From positions 1 through 11,657 of the forward strand of contig CALHWU010000005.1 in the NCBI GenBank assembly GCA_938039795.1: a DNA stretch of 11,657 nt, read 5' to 3'. Below, in pieces: positions 6,577 to 11,657 of the stretch. The notes below the pieces were generated by a model. It had not been told where the DNA came from. It saw only the letters and a program-made list of their open reading frames with translations, and did no database searches. The first letter of the stretch is position 1, and every line of letters begins with the position of its first letter. Both the position numbers and the translations under genes were made by a program. This DNA comes from an uncultured Muribaculaceae bacterium (GTDB taxonomy: Bacteria > Bacteroidota > Bacteroidia > Bacteroidales > Muribaculaceae).

Positions 6577-7899
6577 ATGAACGATCGATATAAGTTTACA
6601 GCGACGACGGCCGCAGCCATGGCAGCCATGGCGATGATGTTCACAGCCTGCGACAGCGACGACGTCGTCGAGATCAATCAGGGTCAGGAGATCACCTTCT
6701 CCACCCAGATGAGCCGCGCCACGGAGATAACCGAAGCATCAAAATTAAGAGGCTTCTATGTGTGGGCCGACGCTGTCGGTTATGACCAGATGTTCATCAA
6801 CGGAGACGAAGCTACAAAAGATGACAAGAATTCAAATATATTCTCCCTCCCCAAAAGTTATTATTGGCCTAAAGGGATTGAAAGAATCCGCTTCTGGGCC
6901 TACGGCCCTTCGGGCGATCATGATGATGGAGGTCTTGATAAGGATATTGTAAAACCCAACATGACTGTCAACCAACAGTCGTTTTCTGATCTTACACCCC
7001 GGCAGAGTCTGACGGACGGAGGCAAGGATCAGCGTGATTTTCTTGTAGCATATACGGAGATAGCGCGAACGGCTGTCAGCGGCTGGTCCGTGCCTCTGAA
7101 TTTTCTTCATGCCCTTACGCAGGTAAATGTCAAGGCGAAACTTGGGGAGGGCAGCGATAAGATTGTCAGAATAAAAGGAGCATGGATAGTTAATGCCAAG
7201 GCTAAGGGAACCTTATCGTTTAAGGATCCAAAAGTATCCGGCGGCGGAGCTGTAGCTCAGGCTGAAGGTGACAAGATTCAGGCTGATGCCGGCTATATGA
7301 ATTGGACGGGCCAGGATGGAACCGCATCATATGGAGTGGTGCTTTCAGCACCGGAATTGTTGACCTCATCAGCAACAGATCTTATAGGTGGATCAGACAA
7401 TACGAGTCTGATGCTTATTCCGCAGCCGGAAACGAAAGGTATAACATTTGATAATAATGTAGTAAAAAATCAAGGCGCGTATATCCTTTTGCTCTGCCGT
7501 GTTGAGGCCAAGCATCCCGGTTCTTATCATAAAAGTGGTGACGCTGGCAGCGGCAATACAGCAACAGGGCCGGTTTGGAGTGATGGAACTGACCATTTTC
7601 ATCAGCTTTTTCCTGAAGCCGATACTTATGATCCCGATACGTATGGATATACTTGCGTGAGCCTTGACCTCAAGGACTGGCTTCCCGGAAAGAAAGTGAC
7701 ATATACTCTTGAGTTCTGCGGTAAAAGCAGCGGTGCAGGCCTCTATCCTCCGACGCCCGGCCCTGGCTTCCCGACAGAGAATGTGATTTCTCGCCCTGAC
7801 GATGAGAAAAAAGAGGGAGATCATGTACTCAACGATCCCATCAAATTCGAGGTGACCGTGGATACATGGACTGAAGCGTCGTCCGACAAAAATATGTAA
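6577..7899 (+). CDS. Fimbrillin family (Mfa-like) lipoprotein, likely pilus shaft subunit
   Basis: This 440-residue protein has an alanine/methionine-rich signal peptide ending in a lipobox (MFTAC, Cys25). Typical Mfa-like features follow: QGQEITFSTQMSRATE (35-50), RIRFWAYGP (103-111), DFLVAY (154-159), the signature VPLNFLHALTQVNVKAK (172-188), LMLIPQP (278-284) and a final strand region IKFEVTVDTW (422-431). In Porphyromonas gingivalis, fimbrillin precursors are lipoproteins cut after an arginine around residue 46-49. Arg47 here sits at that distance, so a similar strand-exchange assembly is plausible, though the protease is not in view. A Pro/Gly-rich loop (391-399) precedes the last strands. 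The first 50 codons are GC-rich like the upstream genes, and the rest is more AT-rich. Assignment as shaft rather than accessory subunit is inferred from size and order. Confidence 0.85.
   Translation: MNDRYKFTATTAAAMAAMAMMFTACDSDDVVEINQGQEITFSTQMSRATEITEASKLRGFYVWADAVGYDQMFINGDEATKDDKNSNIFSLPKSYYWPKGIERIRFWAYGPSGDHDDGGLDKDIVKPNMTVNQQSFSDLTPRQSLTDGGKDQRDFLVAYTEIARTAVSGWSVPLNFLHALTQVNVKAKLGEGSDKIVRIKGAWIVNAKAKGTLSFKDPKVSGGGAVAQAEGDKIQADAGYMNWTGQDGTASYGVVLSAPELLTSSATDLIGGSDNTSLMLIPQPETKGITFDNNVVKNQGAYILLLCRVEAKHPGSYHKSGDAGSGNTATGPVWSDGTDHFHQLFPEADTYDPDTYGYTCVSLDLKDWLPGKKVTYTLEFCGKSSGAGLYPPTPGPGFPTENVISRPDDEKKEGDHVLNDPIKFEVTVDTWTEASSDKNM
6613..6630 (+). repeat. 9-base tandem duplication in the fimbrillin signal peptide
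   Basis: GCAGCCATG occurs twice in tandem and encodes the repeated Ala-Met of the hydrophobic core (AAMAAMAM). Being a multiple of three, gain or loss would change the core length without a frameshift. Confidence 0.6.
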
Positions 7900-7921
7900 T
7901 AGACCTAACTAATTAGTGAAT

Positions 7922-10900
7922 ATGCGAAAAACACGCGTTTCACAGCTACGATTCACAGCAATATGCCGCGCGCTCGCTATATGCGCGGCATATTTTGCTG
8001 TGACCGGCTGCAATGACGATACGTTTGATCAGTTCAAAAACGGTAGAGATGCTACCCTGGCATTTCAGGTGAGTGTTCCTGAGAAGTGGACGGACGGGAA
8101 ATCGCGGGCAGAAGCTATAGAGGATGTGTCGATAGTGAAGCTCGACAGTGACTGTGAGGAGCAGCTTTATCTCATTACGGCTGTCAGCTCGGTGCCTGAT
8201 TCTGTAGTGGAAATGCCGGCTTCACGCGGCGCTGTAATCAGCGAGGAAAATTTTTACAGCGGTTTCGGACTGTCGGCAATATGCTATACCGGTTCGCAGA
8301 ATGATTTCGATGCTTCTGGATGGACAACGAATTTTGCCCGCAACATCAAAATGACCAAAAGCAATGATTTCTGGCAGCCGACGGATAATAAACTCGAATG
8401 GATGGGTTCAGGAAGAGTGAGATTTTATGCATATGCACCATATGGAGCCGATGTGAAATCGGATCAGGGATCTCTCAGCTTGCATGGCGATGCCGATGTA
8501 AAAGGGGTGCCGGAGCTTGATTTCGTTTTGGCTGATGATGTTAACAAACAGGTGGATCTTCTTACTGCCATAGCTGACTGTGATGGCAGTCAAGGAGGAA
8601 ATGTGACGCTGAATTTCAGACATGCTCTGACTGCCGTAACAGTCAAAACCGGCGACAACATGCTCGCTGGTACCGTTAAAGAAGTGAGTTTTTCCAATAT
8701 ACAGTCCCAAGGGAGATATACATTCCCAACGAACCTTACAGATCCGGGCAAATGGACTTGTAGCGATTCCAAAAAAGACTATACCATAACGCTTGACAAG
8801 AAGCTTGAAGATGGTGCCGGCACGCAGAATACTGCCCCGGGGCAGGAGATCGTGGGAGAAACCGGCGATCTGACGCTGCTGATGATACCGCAGAAGCTCG
8901 ACGCTTCATCGACGCTTACCATAAAATTCATAGATGCTCTTTCCGGCAAAGAGCGGACGCTGACTGCGTCGCTTGGAGGGAACTCTGAATGGAAAGCGGG
9001 CACTCGCGTCGCATATTCCATAAATACCACAGGAATTCATGTGGATCCAGTCGTCGACTTCGATTTCCAGGTAGTAAAGCCTACAAACGATACGAGTATA
9101 GGCGGCAACAAGACGCCGATCACGAAAGAGCAGAAGGTGCCGACGAGCGGATATATACCGGAGTTCAAAATCCATGCTTACGCCAACGTATATCAGCTTG
9201 ATGAATCAAGCAGTCGAGTGGATGAGGCCAAAGTCCGGTTGGAAATAGAGGAAGTGAGCTATTCACTCAATGATGGCGAATGGAAATCTGCCGGATGGAA
9301 AGAGCGCAACGTAGCTACAACTTCGGCTTCAGAAGATGCCGGCGAATATAGAGTCGGGAGTATTATTCTTGAGCCGAGGGGGGTGTTCAATGAGATGCGG
9401 GAGAATCTGTATTCAAATTCTGCAAAAGGATCTGCCGGCTCTTATTACGACCTCAGCAAGGGAGGCGAAACTGCCAACTGCTACATGGTCAATGCTCCGG
9501 GTTACTATTCATTCCCGATGGTTTACGGCAATGCATTGAATAGTAAAAACGGTAATAAAGCATATTATACCGATAAGAATAACATAGCGAAGCCGGAAGA
9601 TAAGATAGATTATACTTATAACAATCCCAGAGAGATGGTGCTGGAGCACTTTGTGGGCTACGATGACCAGCCTGTCAAAGATTACTCAGGTTTTCCCTAT
9701 ATATCCGGGGTAAAGGACGCTGTATTGGTATGGCAGGATTCGCCTGATCTTGTGAGGGAGATCAGTGTGGATCAAGACGGTAAAAAGGTTTGTTTTCAGG
9801 TAGATAAAGAAGCGATAAATCAGGGAAATGCTGTGATCGCCGTTAGAAATGCAGCGGACAAGATTATGTGGAGCTGGCATATCTGGGTCACGGATAAGAA
9901 TTGGGGAGACGATAATCTCCATACTTGCACATCCAAATATGATAATGATAAAGATAAACCGTATATATTAGCTCCTCACAATCTTGGCTACTGCGATCCG
10001 CATGATGCAGACAGTGAATCTCGAACCTATAAACTTAAGATAAAAGTGAAATTGCCTGACGGTAAGTCAAAAGAATATGAGTCTAATGAAAAATTCGAAC
10101 AATACTACATAGAAGCATCCAAAGCTGGAGATAACACGTATTACCAGTGGGGGCGTAAGGATCCTATTCTTCCTGGCATATGGAATGAAGCGACTATCCA
10201 AAGAGGTAGCGATGAAGCAAAAGTAGTAATAGATGGAACGACTGACAAACAGCGATTGCATTACGACATGGATAATAAACCGTATTATCCCGGTGAGTAT
10301 AAGTTTGAAAGGGTAGATTATGATGTTGATGGTAAGACCATCGGAGAGAGTATACAGATGCCGTACGCGTTTTTTATGCATGATGATAAGAACCCCGATA
10401 AGGCAAATTCGATAGATGATTACTGGAAGCGCCATTGGCATAATGGATCTAAAGTTGATAGCAAAAGCACTCTGATGAATTATTGGGATTCAGAGATGCC
10501 CGATATAATAGCAGAAGAACCTTTTGACGGTAGTAAAGATAAAGTTAGTAAAGTTGTGTCGCATCGCCCGACAAAGACTATTTATGATCCTTGTCCGGCA
10601 GGTTTTTGTGTGCCTAATGGCAATGCATTTACTTTTATGGGGAAGGGTGGTCAATATAATTATGAAAAGACTGATGTTACTGTAAATTTGAAAAAACACA
10701 ATGGCAATGGCAATGGTTGGAGTGCATTGGATGACAATGGTAAGACCATTGTGTTTCCTTCTACCGGACTATATGATTTTGGATCTGGTAAGGAAGGGTG
10801 TATAGCATACTTCGAAAGGAAGTGTCGCCCGGCACATGCGAGATTGACATTCCTGTCTTCTTCGACTTTTCAGCGTTATCTTAAAGGTGCACCACAACAA

Positions 10901-11116
10901 ACAGAGGATCAAACAGATGAAGCGTATAAAACAATGTGTTTAGAAAAGTATGCTCCCTATTATAACAACTGGACGGGACAGGTTGTGATAACTTATATTG
11001 ATGACAGAAAACTATATTATGAAACGTCCAAACCAAAGGAGGTCTATATCAGGATAAATGGTGCGTCAAGTAACAGTTATGGCTGCTCTGTACGCCCTAT
11101 AAAGATTAATTGGTAA
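7922..11116 (+). CDS. Large fimbrillin-like lipoprotein with FISUMP-like C-terminus, likely pilus tip adhesin
   Basis: This 1064-residue protein has a lipoprotein signal peptide ending AVTGC (Cys30). Residues 45-375 resemble an Mfa-like fimbrillin domain: VRFYAYAPYG (166-175), VDLLTAIA, VTLNFRHALTAVTVKTG (228-244) and LTLLMIPQKL (317-326). Arg62 is a possible processing site. The middle holds a module with TANCYMV (517-523) and IMWSWHIWVTD (648-658). YYQWGRKDP (740-748), IYDPCPAGFCVPNG (887-900), IVFPSTGLYDFGSG (943-956) and the ending YGCSVRPIKINW resemble the FISUMP (Fib_succ_major paralogous) fold seen in Bacteroidetes surface proteins. Size, last position and a non-fimbrillin C-terminus suggest a tip or ligand-binding subunit; the ligand is unknown. 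Base composition falls to roughly 35-42% GC in sampled late segments. ATG 7922 was chosen over in-frame GTG 7916. The gap from the fimbrillin is 22 bases. Confidence 0.8.
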   Translation: MRKTRVSQLRFTAICRALAICAAYFAVTGCNDDTFDQFKNGRDATLAFQVSVPEKWTDGKSRAEAIEDVSIVKLDSDCEEQLYLITAVSSVPDSVVEMPASRGAVISEENFYSGFGLSAICYTGSQNDFDASGWTTNFARNIKMTKSNDFWQPTDNKLEWMGSGRVRFYAYAPYGADVKSDQGSLSLHGDADVKGVPELDFVLADDVNKQVDLLTAIADCDGSQGGNVTLNFRHALTAVTVKTGDNMLAGTVKEVSFSNIQSQGRYTFPTNLTDPGKWTCSDSKKDYTITLDKKLEDGAGTQNTAPGQEIVGETGDLTLLMIPQKLDASSTLTIKFIDALSGKERTLTASLGGNSEWKAGTRVAYSINTTGIHVDPVVDFDFQVVKPTNDTSIGGNKTPITKEQKVPTSGYIPEFKIHAYANVYQLDESSSRVDEAKVRLEIEEVSYSLNDGEWKSAGWKERNVATTSASEDAGEYRVGSIILEPRGVFNEMRENLYSNSAKGSAGSYYDLSKGGETANCYMVNAPGYYSFPMVYGNALNSKNGNKAYYTDKNNIAKPEDKIDYTYNNPREMVLEHFVGYDDQPVKDYSGFPYISGVKDAVLVWQDSPDLVREISVDQDGKKVCFQVDKEAINQGNAVIAVRNAADKIMWSWHIWVTDKNWGDDNLHTCTSKYDNDKDKPYILAPHNLGYCDPHDADSESRTYKLKIKVKLPDGKSKEYESNEKFEQYYIEASKAGDNTYYQWGRKDPILPGIWNEATIQRGSDEAKVVIDGTTDKQRLHYDMDNKPYYPGEYKFERVDYDVDGKTIGESIQMPYAFFMHDDKNPDKANSIDDYWKRHWHNGSKVDSKSTLMNYWDSEMPDIIAEEPFDGSKDKVSKVVSHRPTKTIYDPCPAGFCVPNGNAFTFMGKGGQYNYEKTDVTVNLKKHNGNGNGWSALDDNGKTIVFPSTGLYDFGSGKEGCIAYFERKCRPAHARLTFLSSSTFQRYLKGAPQQTEDQTDEAYKTMCLEKYAPYYNNWTGQVVITYIDDRKLYYETSKPKEVYIRINGASSNSYGCSVRPIKINW
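7953..8003 (+). promoter_or_regulatory. Long hairpin inside the signal-peptide codons of the tip gene
   Basis: The left arm at 7953-7971 pairs with the right arm at 7983-8003. TCACAGCA (7953-7960) pairs with TGCTGTGA (7996-8003), and ATATGCCGCGC (7961-7971) pairs with GCGCGGCATAT (7983-7993). This gives 19 base pairs, with only a 2-base TT bulge and an 11-base loop. It starts 31 bases after the ATG. No T-run follows. It may slow translation or transcription into the large gene, or be a site for RNase processing. Confidence 0.6.
10699..10716 (+). repeat. CAATGG hexamer repeated three times
   Basis: Three tandem copies of CAATGG encode His-Asn-Gly-Asn-Gly-Asn-Gly in the C-terminal part of the large fimbrillin-like protein. 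Slippage here would add or remove two residues in frame. Confidence 0.7.
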
Positions 11117-11131
11117 GACAGATTCGATACG

Positions 11132-11170
11132 GAGAGATCATAGACTGTCGAGGCCTCCAAGGCATCTCTC
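11132..11170 (+). other. Weak stem-loop in the 3' untranslated region of the fimbrial operon
   Basis: GAGAGAT (11132-11138) can pair with ATCTCTC (11164-11170). Inside the loop, GCCT (11153-11156) can pair with AGGC (11160-11163). It lies between the stop codon of the large gene and the strong hairpin and may protect the 3' end. Confidence 0.3.
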
Positions 11171-11190
11171 TACGGAGGGTAATATGAGTT

Positions 11191-11229
11191 CGAAAGGCCG
11201 ACCGCCGGTATCCGGCGGCCGGCCTTTCG
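11191..11229 (+). terminator. Strong hairpin ending the fimbrial operon
   Basis: The arms 11191-11208 and 11212-11229 pair over 18 positions with one A/C mismatch (11201 with 11219) and a 3-base TAT loop. The outer part is CGAAAGGCCG with CGGCCTTTCG. There is no clear T-run after it, so termination may depend on the hairpin alone or on Rho. It lies about 75 bases after the large gene and before the next promoter. Confidence 0.7.
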
Positions 11230-11250
11230 CTGCGAGAAAGGGGCGAAAAA

Positions 11251-11282
11251 TTTTCGTATGCGGAGAATACTTGCTAACTTTG
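11251..11282 (+). promoter_or_regulatory. Bacteroidetes-type promoter for the small membrane protein and dxs
   Basis: TAACTTTG at 11275-11282 is an exact TAnnTTTG match. A T-rich TTTTCG at 11251-11256 lies about 19 bases upstream as a weak -33 element. Transcription would start near 11289, leaving a leader of about 13 bases before ATG 11302. Confidence 0.6.
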
Positions 11283-11301
11283 CCATACAACTAAATTCAT
11301 C

Positions 11302-11508
11302 ATGAAGGGTACCGACATATTCAGGCTTACGTGTATCATCGTGCTGTGGGTGGCGCTGTGCTTCGTGGTAGTGACGTCGCAGCGGTTCACCCTGCGCGTG
11401 GCTTTCATACTCGTGGCATCGGCCATCATCGTGTTTGTGCCTTTATATAAGAAATATGTGCGAGGCAAACGACAAGACTCTCACGGTGGCGGCCGACGAA
11501 AGCCGTAA
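11302..11508 (+). CDS. Small two-helix membrane protein upstream of dxs
   Basis: This 68-residue protein has two predicted membrane helices, at about 7-25 (LTCIIVLWVALCFVVV) and 32-49 (VAFILVASAIIVFVPLY). A basic tail follows (KKYVRGKRQ, ending GGGRRKP), which suggests both ends face the cytoplasm. No known family is recognised. The close fit of promoter, short leader and ATG supports expression. Its last 53 bases overlap the start of dxs in another frame, so its tail codons are constrained by the dxs N-terminus. It may be translationally coupled to dxs. The alternative that it is only a leader frame cannot be excluded, but the clean membrane pattern argues for a real protein. Confidence 0.65.
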   Translation: MKGTDIFRLTCIIVLWVALCFVVVTSQRFTLRVAFILVASAIIVFVPLYKKYVRGKRQDSHGGGRRKP

Positions 11509-11657
11509 AGCTCCCGACAGGGAGCTGTATCCGCTGTTGAGCCGCGTGAACGATCCGGCCGATATGCGCGGCATGTCGGTCGACGAGCTTACGGGGCTGT
11601 GCGGCGATATCCGCCGGTTTCTGATAGAGTCGCTTTCCGATAATCCGGGGCATTTCG
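11456..11657 (+). CDS. dxs: 1-deoxy-D-xylulose-5-phosphate synthase, N-terminal part
   Basis: The first 67 codons are visible before the window ends. The segment LYPLLSRVNDPADMRGMSVDEL, followed by DIRRFLIESLSDNPGHF, matches the conserved N-terminus of Dxs. Dxs is the thiamine-diphosphate enzyme that condenses pyruvate and glyceraldehyde 3-phosphate in the first step of the MEP isoprenoid pathway in the cytoplasm. The catalytic residues lie beyond the edge. ATG 11456 gives an N-terminal extension of about 22 residues before the conserved part. The next in-frame ATGs fall inside conserved sequence, so the 53-base overlap with the small membrane gene seems real. Confidence 0.9.
   Translation, partial: MCEANDKTLTVAADESRKAPDRELYPLLSRVNDPADMRGMSVDELTGLCGDIRRFLIESLSDNPGHF

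Noticed and set aside
1..11657. CRISPR arrays, tRNA or rRNA genes, insertion sequences, integrases or attachment sites
   Set aside because: None was seen on either strand; the few repeats are short and isolated, and every gap is under 200 bases.

Overview
The window looks like chromosomal DNA of a Bacteroidales gut-type bacterium. A fairly GC-rich member such as a Muribaculaceae species would fit, but the rank below order is inference. The evidence is Bacteroidetes-style promoter elements (TAnnTTTG) in three intergenic regions, a lack of clear Shine-Dalgarno sequences, and a fimbrillin locus built from DUF3575, DUF5119 and Mfa-like lipoproteins. All genes are on the + strand, and no gap exceeds 200 bases.

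Region 1 (1-4206) is an envelope operon. After the last codons of an upstream gene and a good promoter come a miniature CreD-like membrane protein, a full-length CreD, an LtaS-type alkaline-phosphatase-superfamily enzyme and a small MerR-type regulator. Two junctions are 4-base ATGA overlaps and the third is a 2-base gap, so the genes are almost certainly co-transcribed and translationally coupled. The mini-CreD lacks the large periplasmic domain and instead carries a WCAYC motif at the predicted outer face of a membrane helix. The LtaS-type enzyme keeps the metal ligands but has Ser at the nucleophile position. GC-rich repeats and a hairpin close the region (4230-4279).

Region 2 (4329-11229) is a type V pilus-like fimbrial operon. 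It encodes an OmpA-like/DUF3575 protein, a DUF5119 lipoprotein (likely anchor or assembly role), a 440-residue Mfa-like fimbrillin lipoprotein (likely shaft) and a 1064-residue lipoprotein with a fimbrillin-like N-terminus and a FISUMP-like C-terminus (likely tip or adhesin). Base composition drops from GC-rich in the first two genes to AT-rich in the fimbrillins, especially late in the last gene. A long hairpin lies inside the signal-peptide codons of the large protein, just past the shaft/tip gene boundary, and could set shaft-to-tip ratio. A strong hairpin at 11191-11229 ends the region.

Region 3 (11251-11657) has a new promoter, a small two-helix membrane protein, and the first 67 codons of dxs (1-deoxy-D-xylulose-5-phosphate synthase), which overlaps the small gene by 53 bases and runs off the window.

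The most unusual points are the CreD/mini-CreD pair with a possible redox motif coupled to an LtaS-like enzyme, and the hairpin between the shaft and tip genes.
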